Shown one piece after another: positions 33,269-42,434 of a DNA stretch of 49,910 nt. Position numbers and translations under genes: made by a program. This stretch comes from a bacterium (GTDB lineage Bacteria; Planctomycetota; Planctomycetia; Pirellulales; Pirellulaceae). Every line of letters starts with the position of its first letter. The stretch's first letter is position 1. The DNA is taken from assembly GCA_030430075.1 (NCBI GenBank), contig JAUIGN010000063.1, forward strand, positions 1-49,910, read 5' to 3'. The notes beneath the pieces are model-generated. The model was not told where the DNA came from. It saw nothing but the letters and a program-made list of their open reading frames with translations, and did no database searches.

Positions 33269-34117
33269 CTAACGGGACTGGTCGCCCGCCAATTGCAGGA
33301 ACGCCTGGGCATAACGACGGCCTAACGTCCGGTACGACTTCGCATCGAAATGAACCTCGTCGCCCTTGTGTGTCAAGCCGTCGGAGACGACAAACGCCGT
33401 CCCGGAGACCTTTTCTGGCAGGTTGCGGTGGGCGGCGTCCACCTGCTTACGTGACGCGTCCCAAGGTCGCTCTGGAAACTGCCCCATCTGGCCCGCAATG
33501 AACGGCACGGCAGGGGCATCCAACTCACTTCGGAAGCGAGCAATCAGGGTATGCAATTTCTGCTCGTACACTTCGGCCAGTTTCGGCTTCGCGTCCGATT
33601 CGCCTTGGTGCCAGAGAATGCCTTTCAGCGTGCCGTCCTGGAGCGCCCGTTTGGCGCGGACCATCGCATCATCCCAGGGATGCGTTTTCGTCGAGGCATG
33701 ATAGCCACCCGGTTCCCAACTCGCGATCGGTGACCCTCCTACAGCGCATGGAATCAATCCGATCATGACTTGGGGATCGTCGGCAGTGACGTGGCGGGCA
33801 ACTTCTGCGGCAAACGATCTGCCCAAGCCGACACCAACAATGGGCGGCTTGTCGAAATGCAGCGGATCGACCGCAGGTACCCACTTGCCTGCCTGCGAGA
33901 GCTTCACTACGTGTGGAATCGGTTTCCGATCCTGTTCGGCAATCTTGCCACGACCGGCCATGTTAGACTGCCCCACCAAGAGGAACAGGTGGAACTTTTC
34001 TTTCGGCGGTAAGGGAATCGAATCGTCGCACAACGCCTGACTGACGGCGAATGCCGGTGCGACCGTCGCTGCGGCAACCAGGATCGTAACAAGGCATCGA
34101 AGTCGTAGGCTCGCCAT
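33269..34117 (-). CDS. Secreted SGNH acetylesterase (SASA/DUF303, sialate O-acetylesterase-like)
   Basis: A 282-residue protein; AAAGGA precedes the ATG at 34117. The signal peptide is LRCLVTILVAAATVAPAFAVS. SGNH blocks: LFLLVGQSNMAGRG (block I, nucleophile Ser) at about 45-58; GLGRSFAAEVARH; IPCAVGGSPIASW (block II Gly region); GILWHQGESDA (block III, Trp-His-Gln-Gly-Glu) in mid-protein; and GDEVHFDAKSYRTLG (block V with Asp and His). The family removes O-acetyl groups from polysaccharides or sialic acid; planctomycetes carry many for algal polysaccharides. It stands alone, convergent with the Gly-rich protein gene. Confidence 0.9.
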   Translation of the reverse strand: MASLRLRCLVTILVAAATVAPAFAVSQALCDDSIPLPPKEKFHLFLLVGQSNMAGRGKIAEQDRKPIPHVVKLSQAGKWVPAVDPLHFDKPPIVGVGLGRSFAAEVARHVTADDPQVMIGLIPCAVGGSPIASWEPGGYHASTKTHPWDDAMVRAKRALQDGTLKGILWHQGESDAKPKLAEVYEQKLHTLIARFRSELDAPAVPFIAGQMGQFPERPWDASRKQVDAAHRNLPEKVSGTAFVVSDGLTHKGDEVHFDAKSYRTLGRRYAQAFLQLAGDQSR

Positions 34118-34682
34118 GGCTTCCTTTCTGTGTCCACGGGGGACGTTGTCTTCTTTTCTGCAGGGTCTGATGTCGCATCAAGCAGCCGGTCAGCCTGAAG
34201 TAACGGGTGTGGGTTTGTCTGCTGGATCGAACCACGCCCTCCGGAATCGGGCCTTGAATCAATTTCGGCCAGCAGCGCCGGACGCCAAACGACCGCCGTC
34301 CGAATCCGCCGAGACGCTACGGCACTCACCGCTCAACCGCCAAAGTGATTCTTATTGATACTTGCGCAGCGAATGGACCAAGACGACCAACGGGAGTCCG
34401 CAGATATACGGCCGCGCGTTGCTTGCCGAAGGCTCATTTGCCGCGCAGCCGTCAATAAACCCTCCTTCAGTCGCCGCGGCTACGCATTGATCCATTTTCC
34501 GAGTAAAATCAAGGGATGTTGCCGAATGTAGTCGGTCACCAGACAGCATTCCACCGACACCACGCCAAACCAGCCATGCCATTCGCCCGGCAACTGAAAG
34601 GCCCGCTGGGCGGGCCGCCCCTTGCTGGCGGTCGTTCGCTGCGGGCCGCCATTGCCAGCCAGCAATCTCAAGGCGCCCTCTC
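34118..34682. other. 565-bp divergent gap, no firm feature
   Basis: This lies between the esterase start and the start of the PSD1/DUF1549 gene, so it holds both promoters. A minus-strand TTG-started frame (34480-34671) has a stretch with some protein character but no start signal or family, so I do not call it. Confidence 0.4.
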
Positions 34683-37600
34683 ATGACGCAACGCGACAGG
34701 ATTCCGGGAAAACCAACGTTCCGCTTGCCCCGCATCGGCACCCGGCTGATCTGCCTGGTGCTCGCCGTAGCCTGCGGCGAGCGGTTGGGGGCTGACGAGC
34801 CGAGCGGGCGGCCGCCGTCGTTCGTCCGCCAGATTCGGCCCCTTCTGGCTCGCCACTGCTTCGCCTGTCATGGGCCGGACGAATCCCACCGGGAAGCCGA
34901 ACTGCGGCTGGATGAACCGGGGGCGGCCGTCGATGCCGGTGCGATCGTGGCAGGCGATGCGGGCGAAAGCGAACTGATCCGGCGCGTCTTTTCCGACGAC
35001 CCCGACGAGGCGATGCCGCCGGCCGATTCCGGGACCCAGCTGACGGACCGTGAACGGAAGCTGCTTCGCGACTGGGTTGACTCCGGAGCCGTCTACGAGC
35101 GGCACTGGGCCTTTGTTCCGCCCACCAGGCCGGACCCGCCGCCCGTCGCGCTCGGATCCTGGCCGCGGAACGCCATCGATCATTTTGTGCTTGCCAGGAT
35201 CGAGCAGGCGGGACGTCAACCGACGGCCGAAGCCGATCGCTACACATTGATCCGTCGACTCTACCTCGATCTGATCGGACTGCCGCCCACGATTGCTGAG
35301 GCCGACGCGTTTGTCGCCGACCGCACACCGGAAGCCTACGAGCGGGTTGTCGATCGGCTCCTCGACGCGTCGCACTACGGCGAACGTTGGGCTCGGCAGT
35401 GGCTGGACCTGGCCCGCTACTCAGACACCAACGGTTACGAAAAGGACCGACCTCGCTCGATCTGGCCCTACCGAGATTGGGTCATCCAGGCCCTCAATGA
35501 CGACATGCCGTTCGACCGGTTCACGATCGAACAACTGGCGGGCGACATGCTGCCGAACGCAACCGAGGCACAACGCGTGGCAACCGGCTTTCATCGCAAT
35601 ACGATGCTCAACGAAGAGGGAGGCATCGACCCCTTGGAGTTTCGCTACTACGCGATGGTCGATCGGGTCGCCACCACCGGTACCGTCTGGATGGGGCTGA
35701 CAACCGGCTGTGCCCAGTGCCATTCGCACAAGTACGACCCGCTCTCTCATACCGACTACTACCGGCTGATGGCCTTGCTGAATAACGCAGACGAACCTGA
35801 TTTCATTGTTCGGGATCCGGCCATCGCGGCGCGGCGGGCAGCGATCCAGGAGCAAATCGCTTCCTTGGAAGCCGGGCTGCCGGATCAATTCCCGGCCGGC
35901 AAAGGTGACGGACCGATCCAGGAGCGACGACGGGCCGCGCTGGAAGAAAAGTTCACCGCTTGGGTGGCAGCGCAATCACCAACCCGGTGGACGGTGGTCC
36001 GTCCGGCCACGCTGGAGTCCAACCTTCCCAAGTTAGAAGTCTTGCCGGACGGATCGGTCTTTTCCAGCGGCGACATTACGAAGCGGGATGTCTTTACGTT
36101 GACCTTTCCTGGCGACGCGGCGGCGGCTCCGGTCACTGCCCTGCGGCTGGAAGTGCTGCCGGACGATCGTCTCCCGGCGGGCGGGCCGGGCCGAGCCTAC
36201 TACGAAGGCCGCAAGGGCGATTTCTTCCTCAGCGAAGTTGTCGCCGCCGTCGGTGACCGGCAGGTCCCCTTTGCTTCCGGTTCGCATAGCTTCGGCAAGA
36301 TCAGCATCGGCAGTGGTGACGCGAAGGCGGCGAACGTCTTCGACGGAGACGGATCGACCGGCTGGGCGACCGCCGGCCGGGAAGGCGAAGCTCATCAGTT
36401 GGTCCTGCGGTTCGCCGAACCCCTGACAGCCCCCGGTGAATTGACCATCAAGATGATCTTCGAGCGGCATTTTGCCGCCAGCCTGGGCCGGTTCCGCATT
36501 TCGTTGACGGCGTCGACCGACGAGGTCACGGCATCGGACCTGCCGGTTGCGATCGAACAGTTGCTGGCGGACGGCAGCCAGTCATGGACAGCCGCTCAGC
36601 GGCGTGATGTCCTGCAACACTTTCTCCGAGTGGCACCCGAACTGGCGGACGCCCGCGAAGAGATCGACCGCCTCCGCAAGGCGCTCCCACAGTTCGCGAC
36701 CACGATGGTCATGCAAGAACGTGATGCGGACAATCCGCGGGTTACGCACCGGCATCACCGGGGTGAGTACCTGAGTCCCAAGGAGGTCGTCACGCCCGGC
36801 ATTCCAGATGTCTTCGCCGACTCGGAGGAAGCATCTGCCGCTGACGTCGGCGGGCAGGAAATGCCGACCGCGCCCCGGAATCGGCTTGACCTGGCACGCT
36901 GGCTGGCGAGCGACCGCAATCCACTGGTCGCTCGCGTCACCGTGAACCGAGCCTGGCGATCCTTTTTCGGGGCCGGACTGATGCGGACCAGCGGAGACTT
37001 TGGAACCCAATCCGAACCACCCACCCACCCGGAGTTGCTCGACTGGTTGGCTTGCAGGTTCATGGACGACGGCTGGTCGCTGAAATCGTTGCACCGCCTG
37101 ATTGTGACAAGTGCCACATATCGCCAGGGTTCACAGGTTACAGCCGAACTGTTGGCGGAGGATCCTCAGAATCGCCTCCTGGCCCGCGGGCCCAGGTACC
37201 GGGTCGACGCAGAGACGGTCCGCGACATCATGCTCACCGCCAGTGGACAATTGGCTCGCAAGATCGGCGGCCCCAGCGTCTATCCACCGCAGCCGCAAGG
37301 CGTGACGGCCCTGGCCTACGGCAACACGAACTGGAACACGTCATCCGGCCCGGACCGATTTCGCCGTTCGCTTTATACCTTCAGCAAACGGACCGCGCCC
37401 TTCGCCGCCTACACCGTCTTCGATGGCCCGACAGGCGAGAACTGCACAGCTCGCCGTGACCGCAGCAACACGCCCCTGCAGGCGCTGACCTTGCTGAACG
37501 ACGAGATGTTCTTAGAACTCGCCCGCGCCATGGCCCGAGAAGTGATCGACGCAATTCCCGCTTCGAATGCACCGTCGTCGGAACGGGAAGAGATCCAACG

Positions 37601-37826
37601 GGAACGAGCGACCCAACTGCTGCGACGTCTGGTCACGCGCCCGCCGACGGAACAGGAGTTGAGCGCCGTGTTAGCCTACTTTGCCGCGCAACGCTCCCGC
37701 CTGGACGACGGAGCATTGAAAGCAGCCGCAATCGGGGGCAGCCAGGAAGCAACACCGGAATTCGCCGCCTGGGTGATGGTTGCCCGAGCAGTCATGAATT
37801 TGGATGAAGCGATTACCAAAGAGTGA
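34683..37826 (+). CDS. PSD1/planctomycete cytochrome c - DUF1549 - DUF1553 protein
   Basis: A 1047-residue exported protein with an N-terminal hydrophobic signal (LICLVLAVACGERLGADEP). The N-terminal planctomycete cytochrome domain has the heme motif HCFACHG (Cys59, Cys62, His63) and GDAGESELIRRV/DEAMPP. DUF1549 (about 170-385) shows LIRRLYLDLIGLPPT, YGERWARQWLDLARYSDTNGYEKDRPR, FTIEQLAGDML, NTMLNEEGGIDPLEFRY and a second heme-like motif TGCAQCHSHKYDP (Cys343, Cys346, His347). DUF1553 (about 735-1040) begins at RLDLARWLASDRNPLVARVTVNRAWRSFFG and includes RRSLYTFSKRTAPFAAYTVFDGP. These proteins are abundant in Planctomycetes and are paired with DUF1501 genes. The partner lies downstream at 38259. 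Confidence 0.95.
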   Translation: MTQRDRIPGKPTFRLPRIGTRLICLVLAVACGERLGADEPSGRPPSFVRQIRPLLARHCFACHGPDESHREAELRLDEPGAAVDAGAIVAGDAGESELIRRVFSDDPDEAMPPADSGTQLTDRERKLLRDWVDSGAVYERHWAFVPPTRPDPPPVALGSWPRNAIDHFVLARIEQAGRQPTAEADRYTLIRRLYLDLIGLPPTIAEADAFVADRTPEAYERVVDRLLDASHYGERWARQWLDLARYSDTNGYEKDRPRSIWPYRDWVIQALNDDMPFDRFTIEQLAGDMLPNATEAQRVATGFHRNTMLNEEGGIDPLEFRYYAMVDRVATTGTVWMGLTTGCAQCHSHKYDPLSHTDYYRLMALLNNADEPDFIVRDPAIAARRAAIQEQIASLEAGLPDQFPAGKGDGPIQERRRAALEEKFTAWVAAQSPTRWTVVRPATLESNLPKLEVLPDGSVFSSGDITKRDVFTLTFPGDAAAAPVTALRLEVLPDDRLPAGGPGRAYYEGRKGDFFLSEVVAAVGDRQVPFASGSHSFGKISIGSGDAKAANVFDGDGSTGWATAGREGEAHQLVLRFAEPLTAPGELTIKMIFERHFAASLGRFRISLTASTDEVTASDLPVAIEQLLADGSQSWTAAQRRDVLQHFLRVAPELADAREEIDRLRKALPQFATTMVMQERDADNPRVTHRHHRGEYLSPKEVVTPGIPDVFADSEEASAADVGGQEMPTAPRNRLDLARWLASDRNPLVARVTVNRAWRSFFGAGLMRTSGDFGTQSEPPTHPELLDWLACRFMDDGWSLKSLHRLIVTSATYRQGSQVTAELLAEDPQNRLLARGPRYRVDAETVRDIMLTASGQLARKIGGPSVYPPQPQGVTALAYGNTNWNTSSGPDRFRRSLYTFSKRTAPFAAYTVFDGPTGENCTARRDRSNTPLQALTLLNDEMFLELARAMAREVIDAIPASNAPSSEREEIQRERATQLLRRLVTRPPTEQELSAVLAYFAAQRSRLDDGALKAAAIGGSQEATPEFAAWVMVARAVMNLDEAITKE

Positions 37827-37849
37827 GCTGGGAGTCGGCTGGACGTAGT

Positions 37850-37942
37850 GTGTGTGAGGGTGGTGTGAGTGTGTGTGAGTGTGTGTGAGAGGGTGTGAGA
37901 GGGTGTGAGAGGGTGTGAGAGGGTGTGTGAGAGGGTGAGGGT
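37850..37942. repeat. GT/GA-rich microsatellite, 10-bp period
   Basis: GTGTGTGAG-type sequence passes into at least four exact GAGGGTGTGA units before dissolving. On the other strand it is a homopyrimidine-rich tract. It lies 24 bp after the DUF1553 stop. Confidence 0.85.
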
Positions 37943-37976
37943 GTCTGCCGCTCGGCGCGGGGAGAACGTATGCTCG

Positions 37977-38072
37977 GCGCGGGTCTCTGACCCCGCCGAA
38001 ACCGCCGACCGCAGGTCTCCTGGGTGACGGGAGACCTGCGGTCAACGAGAGTGCGGGGTCAGAGACCCGCGC
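37977..38072. repeat. Palindromic element P2 (96 bp)
   Basis: The outer arms GCGCGGGTCTCTGACCCCGC and GCGGGGTCAGAGACCCGCGC are perfect 20-bp inverses. The inner arms GACCGCAGGTCTCC and GGAGACCTGCGGTC are perfect 14-bp inverses. This is the most intact of the three copies and the best consensus. Confidence 0.95.
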
Positions 38073-38136
38073 ACAACAAGCACCAGCGCACAACAAGGAC
38101 CAGCGCATAACAAGGGCCCGCGCTCAACCAAGACCC
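38069..38136. repeat. 17-bp tandem array, four units, right flank of element P2
   Basis: Units of 17 bp start at 38069, 38086, 38103 and 38120 (GCGCACAACAAGCACCA type). The first begins in the last bases of the P2 arm. Confidence 0.85.
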
Positions 38137-38258
38137 TCGAACTCTACAGTCAGCACAGCCAACACAACGTCACAACCAACCCAAACAACGAAACAACAAC
38201 CCAACGCCCAATAAACGATCATCGCGATCCCGACGCATCCATCGACTGAGGCCCACGC

Positions 38259-39719
38259 ATGAACCGACCGTTACGCAATCCGGCAGCTCCCGCCATGCTC
38301 AACCAGACACGGCGGCATTTCTTTCAAGATTGTGGCGTTGGTGTCGGCAAGATCGCCCTGGCGTCACTTCTCGCGGGATCAACGACAGCGGCCCGGGCGG
38401 GGGGCGACGAGCGCCCGACAGCGCCAAAGCCGACCCATTTCCCGGCCAAGGTGAAGCGGGTGATCTTCCTGTTTATGGCCGGTGCACCGAGCCAGCTCGA
38501 GCTGTTCGACTACAAACCCAAACTGCGGGAGTTGGAAGGCAAGCCGTTGCCGCCTTCGGTCATCAAGGGACAGCGGTACGCGTTCATTCAACCGGACGCC
38601 GCCGTCCTCGGCCCCCGTTTCAAATTCGCCAGGCACGGTGCGTCGGGGACGGAACTGTCCGAGATGCTGCCACACCTGGCGAAGGTGGCCGATGAGATTG
38701 CGGTCGTCCGGTCGATGCACACCGATCTGTTCAACCACGCCCCGGCCCAACTGTTCGTCAACACCGGCAGCGGAATTCCCGGGCGTCCCAGCATGGGGTC
38801 ATGGCTCAGCTATGGCATTGGCAGCGAAGCAGATGATCTGCCGTCGTTCGTCGTCTTGAAAAGCGGCGGGAGCCTGAGCGGCGGGGCCGCGATGTGGAAT
38901 GCCGGGTTCCTGCCGTCCGAGCACCAGGGCGTGCCTTTTCGGAATCAGGGTGACCCGATTCTCAACGTCTCCACGCCTGCCGGGTTCGACATGCAATCGC
39001 AGCGCGAAACGCTGGACGTCGTTCGGCAACTCAACCAGCAGCGGCTCGACGTCGTCGGCGATCCGGAGATTTCGACACGCATCAGCGCGTACGAGATGGC
39101 CTTTCGAATGCAGTCCCGGGCTCCCGAGCTGATGGATTTCAGTCAGGAGGATCAAGCCACGTTGGACCTGTACGGCGCGAAACAGGGTGACGCGAAGGCC
39201 GCCTTTGCCAACAACTGCCTGCTGGCTCGCCGGATGGCCGAACGGGGAGTGCGGTTTATCCAGGTCTATCATGCCGGCTGGGATCATCACAGCAACGTCG
39301 AAGGGGGCGTCAGGGGTCAAACCAAACAAACCGATCAAGCCTCGGCCGGATTGCTGGCGGACCTGCGCCAACGCGGGTTACTCGACGACACCCTGGTGGT
39401 CTGGGGCGGCGAGTTCGGTCGCACGCCGATGGTCGAGGCCAGCGCCGCGCTGGGACGCAGCAAGGGGCGGGACCATCACCCGCAGGCGTTTTCGATCTGG
39501 CTGGCCGGAGGCGGCATTCGCCAGGGTCTGAGTTATGGCCAGACCGACGAGTTGGGATTTCACGTCACCGAAAACCCGGTCCACGTCCACGATCTCCAAG
39601 CGACGATTCTCCACCTGCTGGGGCTTGATCACCGGCGACTCTCGTTTCGCTTCCGTGGTTTGGACTTCCGGCTGACCGGCGTGGAAGAGCACGATCCCGT
39701 CTCCGGGCTGCTCGCGTAG
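38259..39719 (+). CDS. DUF1501 protein, partner of the DUF1549/DUF1553 protein
   Basis: A 486-residue exported protein with a twin-arginine signal, TRRHFFQDCGVGVGKIALASLLAG. GAGG precedes the ATG at 38259. DUF1501 features: RVIFLFMAGAPSQLELFDYKP, RHGASGTELSEMLPHLA, NHAPAQLFVNTGSGIPGRPSMGSWLSYG, CLLARRMAERGVRFIQVYHAGWDHHSN, and VVWGGEFGRTPMVE with DHHPQAFSIWLAGGGI. The fold is that of the alkaline phosphatase/sulfatase superfamily. It lies downstream of the PSD1-DUF1549-DUF1553 gene in the usual pair order, but element P2 and other repeats separate the two by 432 bp. Confidence 0.93.
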   Translation: MNRPLRNPAAPAMLNQTRRHFFQDCGVGVGKIALASLLAGSTTAARAGGDERPTAPKPTHFPAKVKRVIFLFMAGAPSQLELFDYKPKLRELEGKPLPPSVIKGQRYAFIQPDAAVLGPRFKFARHGASGTELSEMLPHLAKVADEIAVVRSMHTDLFNHAPAQLFVNTGSGIPGRPSMGSWLSYGIGSEADDLPSFVVLKSGGSLSGGAAMWNAGFLPSEHQGVPFRNQGDPILNVSTPAGFDMQSQRETLDVVRQLNQQRLDVVGDPEISTRISAYEMAFRMQSRAPELMDFSQEDQATLDLYGAKQGDAKAAFANNCLLARRMAERGVRFIQVYHAGWDHHSNVEGGVRGQTKQTDQASAGLLADLRQRGLLDDTLVVWGGEFGRTPMVEASAALGRSKGRDHHPQAFSIWLAGGGIRQGLSYGQTDELGFHVTENPVHVHDLQATILHLLGLDHRRLSFRFRGLDFRLTGVEEHDPVSGLLA

Positions 39720-39817
39720 CTGCAGGTCGAATCGAATGCGCAGTTGCCGGTGTGCTTGGGCAACAAACCGTCCGGAAATGGTCGCCGCGGTTTGAAATCG
39801 CTCGGCGGCTAAGAATC

Positions 39818-39883
39818 GCTCGGCGCGGGTTTCTGACGTGCTCGGCGCGGGTCTCTGACGTGCTCGGCGCGGGTCTCTGACCC
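39818..39883. repeat. 22-bp tandem array, three units, left flank of element P3
   Basis: Units start at 39818, 39840 and 39862 (GCTCGGCGCGGGTCTCTGAC type). The third is part of the left arm of P3, so again the array iterates the element's end. Confidence 0.9.
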
Positions 39884-39971
39884 CGCCGAAACCGCTGACC
39901 GAAGGTCTCCCAAGCCCCGGAGTAATTGGAGACCTGCGGTCGATCCGAGTGCGGGGTCTGGAGACCCGCGC
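39867..39971. repeat. Palindromic element P3 (105 bp)
   Basis: The left arm GCGCGGGTCTCTGACCCCGC is identical to that of P2. The right arm is GCGGGGTCTGGAGACCCGCG, diverged by two positions plus an extra base. The inner arms are GACCGAAGGTCTCC and GGAGACCTGCGGTC. Confidence 0.9.
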
Positions 39972-40160
39972 ACAACAATCGTCTGGAGACCCGCGCACAA
40001 CAATCAAACCCGCGCACAACAATCAAACACGCGCACAACAATCACACACGCACACAACAATCAAACACGCGCACAAGACGCGCAGACCCGCGCACAACAA
40101 TCACACACGCGCACAAGACGCGCAGACCCGCACCAAACAATCAAACACGCGCGCCCAACC
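39968..40160. repeat. ~19-bp tandem array, about ten units, right flank of element P3
   Basis: GCGCACAACAATCAAACAC-type units start at 39968, 39993, 40012, 40031, 40050, 40069, 40090, 40109, 40130 and 40149, so the period is mostly 19 bp with a few of 21 or 25. The GCGCACAACAA core is the same as in the P2 right array. Confidence 0.88.
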
Positions 40161-40190
40161 TGCAACGTTGCATCCGGCATCTGGGGCTTC

Positions 40191-42386
40191 TCAGTCCGCT
40201 TCGGCAGCATCGAGCAACCGTTCGTATTCGGCGAGCAACGGCCGGTAAGCGTGGGCCGCCAACAGGGCAATCAAGCCGCGGTCGCTCGGATCGCGGGCAA
40301 TGTCCGACAACGTATCGAGGGCGTTGTACAAGGATTCCATGGCGACCTCCAGTTTTTCAATTGCCAGATCGACGTCACCCGCCTCCTGCGCAATCGCCGC
40401 TTCCCGCACCGCCTTTACACTGCCGACATACTCCAATACATACTCGCTTCGTTTTGCGTAGTAGAACAGGGTCGGGCGGCCGCGCGGATGGGTCGCGTCA
40501 TGGCTCCGGTACAGTTCGATCATCGCCTGTGTGTAATGGTCTGTCAGCGTCTCCCACCAATCGGGAATCGGCTCGGCCCGATAGTGCTGCAACAACATTC
40601 CGGCCGCGGGCCGAGCGAACTGCGGGTCGTTCTCGTCGATCAGGTTGGTCGCCTCTTCAATATGGCCGAAGCCTCGCCACAACCGGTCGGCGACCGCCGC
40701 CTTACCGCTGATTGTCGTGAAGAGATCATCATGTGCGGAACGGGCGGTGACGGTCGAGTCAAACGAGGCACGCGATAGAAAATGGACTGTCGCATCCAAT
40801 TCCGCCAGCAGTCGGCAACGCGTGGCAAACCCGTCCCATCCGGACCGGCGGAGGTCGCCAACCAGGGGCTCGATGCTCCGCGTCGCCAGTTGCGACAGGA
40901 TACCGACCCGGTCGTCAGCCAGCGTCAACGCCAGGTTGCTCGGCACCTTGTCGACGGGAATCCCCGGCAATCGCTCACGCTGCTGCCAGACTTGCCGTGC
41001 GGTAACGCCGCCCCCATGTAACGACTCGACACCCGCCGGCATCAAGCGATCAAGGGTCCGATCGAACCCGGAATCATGGTGCGCGATGCCCCACTGCAGG
41101 TGGCGCCGGTCGCCCGGCGCCGGCATCTCTTCGATCAATTGCCGCAGCAACGCCAGTACCACGATCTGGGACTTGGCAGTCGTCGCGTTCGGATCATCCG
41201 CCGCCACGAAGTCGTCAAGCGAGATGCCGTTCAGTTCCCGACCTGCCGTCAATGCTTTCCAGGCTTGCTCGATGTGCCCGGCCCATTCAGGAACCTCGGA
41301 CGCGGACAGGTAGATCACGTCCAGGTCTGGATACGTCTCCAGGTAGGCCTTCACTTGCGTCCCCGCCAAACCACGGAGAATCGGGTCCGCCGGCCCAACG
41401 CCGCCGCCCGGCCGGACCGCCAGGTCATGCCCACCTGCTGCCGGCATCGTTCCCGTCAGGACCTTGGAGAATTCGGGTGGAAACTCCAGTGGCGAAATCA
41501 CCAGGCCGGCTCCCATGCCCAGTTCGTGCGCCGCGTCGATCAGGCCGTGAACCAGTTCCGTTCCGGCAGCCACCCGCTCGGAATAGGTCTTCGCAGCCGC
41601 CAGGTCCTGGTTTTGAAACACGTCGGCGCCGCCAAAGGCGGTCTTGCCAGGTGTCTCGCCGTCCACGCGGTAGGTCTCGCCATACCAGAGCACGCCGGTC
41701 TCTCGTACGACTCCGCGAAACGCATAGTCGACGTACGGCTGCCAGGCGTCGACCGACAACAGGACACGGTTGAACTTCATTTTGGCGAGTTGACCGAGCA
41801 ACCTTCGGTGGTCGCTCAGCGCCCACGACGCAGGACCGATCGGCAGGTCGCTCGTCATGTTCCAAGTGCGCGTTCGCAAGGCCGGTTCCATGACTTCGTC
41901 GAATCCGGTCAGCTTGAGCTGGGCGTTGTCGGGAAATACATCCCGGCGGAGCAGGTACCGCACTCCCTGCCGATACCCCAGTTCGTAGACAGCCCACAAC
42001 GTTGCGACCGGACTCCCGCCGCCGACGACCAGCCGGGGGGCGCCTGCCGTGGGGAGGCTCTTGATGACCAGCCCCTGATCGGAAAGTGCGGGCCAGGACT
42101 CGCCAACCGCCGCTTCGACGGCCGGATTGGTGGCCGGGCTGCCCAGCAGAATCACATGGTCGGCATCCTCCGGGGCGGTGTTGCCGATCACCACGTTTGC
42201 GTCAACGAGTTGCTTGAATTGTGCGGCCAATTCGTCGGCCGCCGTTCGCTCCAGCCGCGGGGCGGTTTGATCAATGACCACATGCACGACCGGCCCGGCT
42301 GCCGACACCCCGTCGCTTCCTTCCCACAACAAGAGCACGAGCAATGCGAAGAACGAGGACACAATGCGGTTGGGGCGAACGGTCAT
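40191..42386 (-). CDS. Large secreted protein, alpha-glucuronidase/GH20-domain-2-like N-terminus
   Basis: A 731-residue protein. The ATG at 42386 was chosen over 42434 because a signal peptide follows directly (IVSSFFALLVLLLWEGSDGVSAAG). Residues about 30-165 resemble the N-terminal alpha/beta domain of GH67/GH115-type glycosidases: APRLERTAADELAAQFKQL, VILLGSPATN, PRLVVGGGSPVATLWAVYELGYRQGVRYLLRRDVFP. The middle has WNMTSDLPIGPASWALSDHRRLLGQLAKMKFNRVLLSV and DLDVIYLSASEVPEWAGHIEQAWKAL, which looks like a TIM-barrel. The C-terminus is helical. The catalytic acids cannot be named. It lies 48 bp downstream of the EF-hand PQQ propeller on the same strand. Another glycosidase family is possible. 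Confidence 0.6.
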   Translation of the reverse strand: MTVRPNRIVSSFFALLVLLLWEGSDGVSAAGPVVHVVIDQTAPRLERTAADELAAQFKQLVDANVVIGNTAPEDADHVILLGSPATNPAVEAAVGESWPALSDQGLVIKSLPTAGAPRLVVGGGSPVATLWAVYELGYRQGVRYLLRRDVFPDNAQLKLTGFDEVMEPALRTRTWNMTSDLPIGPASWALSDHRRLLGQLAKMKFNRVLLSVDAWQPYVDYAFRGVVRETGVLWYGETYRVDGETPGKTAFGGADVFQNQDLAAAKTYSERVAAGTELVHGLIDAAHELGMGAGLVISPLEFPPEFSKVLTGTMPAAGGHDLAVRPGGGVGPADPILRGLAGTQVKAYLETYPDLDVIYLSASEVPEWAGHIEQAWKALTAGRELNGISLDDFVAADDPNATTAKSQIVVLALLRQLIEEMPAPGDRRHLQWGIAHHDSGFDRTLDRLMPAGVESLHGGGVTARQVWQQRERLPGIPVDKVPSNLALTLADDRVGILSQLATRSIEPLVGDLRRSGWDGFATRCRLLAELDATVHFLSRASFDSTVTARSAHDDLFTTISGKAAVADRLWRGFGHIEEATNLIDENDPQFARPAAGMLLQHYRAEPIPDWWETLTDHYTQAMIELYRSHDATHPRGRPTLFYYAKRSEYVLEYVGSVKAVREAAIAQEAGDVDLAIEKLEVAMESLYNALDTLSDIARDPSDRGLIALLAAHAYRPLLAEYERLLDAAEAD

Positions 42387-42434
42387 GGCGATTGATCCGC
42401 GAGCAAGGTGAGACAAACTGGTTGGGAGGAGCAA

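Larger units (their letters stand above)
37827..38258. other. 430-bp repeat-rich gap between the DUF1553 and DUF1501 genes
   Basis: From left to right: a GT/GA-rich tandem stretch (37850-37942), palindromic element P2, a 17-bp tandem array, then a long C/A-rich, G-poor stretch (38137-38220). No gene is present. Confidence 0.8.
39720..40190. other. 470-bp repeat-rich gap
   Basis: This is filled by palindromic element P3 with a 22-bp array on its left and a ~19-bp array on its right. The first 95 bp after the DUF1501 stop show nothing. No gene is present. Confidence 0.8.

Noticed and set aside
34480..34671. Minus-strand frame with a TTG start and a Trp-rich segment (GEWHGWFGVV)
   Set aside because: The segment has some protein character, but there is no ATG, ribosome-binding site or family, and it lies in a divergent promoter gap. 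It could be a gene remnant but cannot be supported.
41076..42395. Plus-strand open frame of 439 codons opposite the glycosidase-like gene
   Set aside because: The minus-strand product has a signal peptide and family-like motifs; the plus-strand one has neither.
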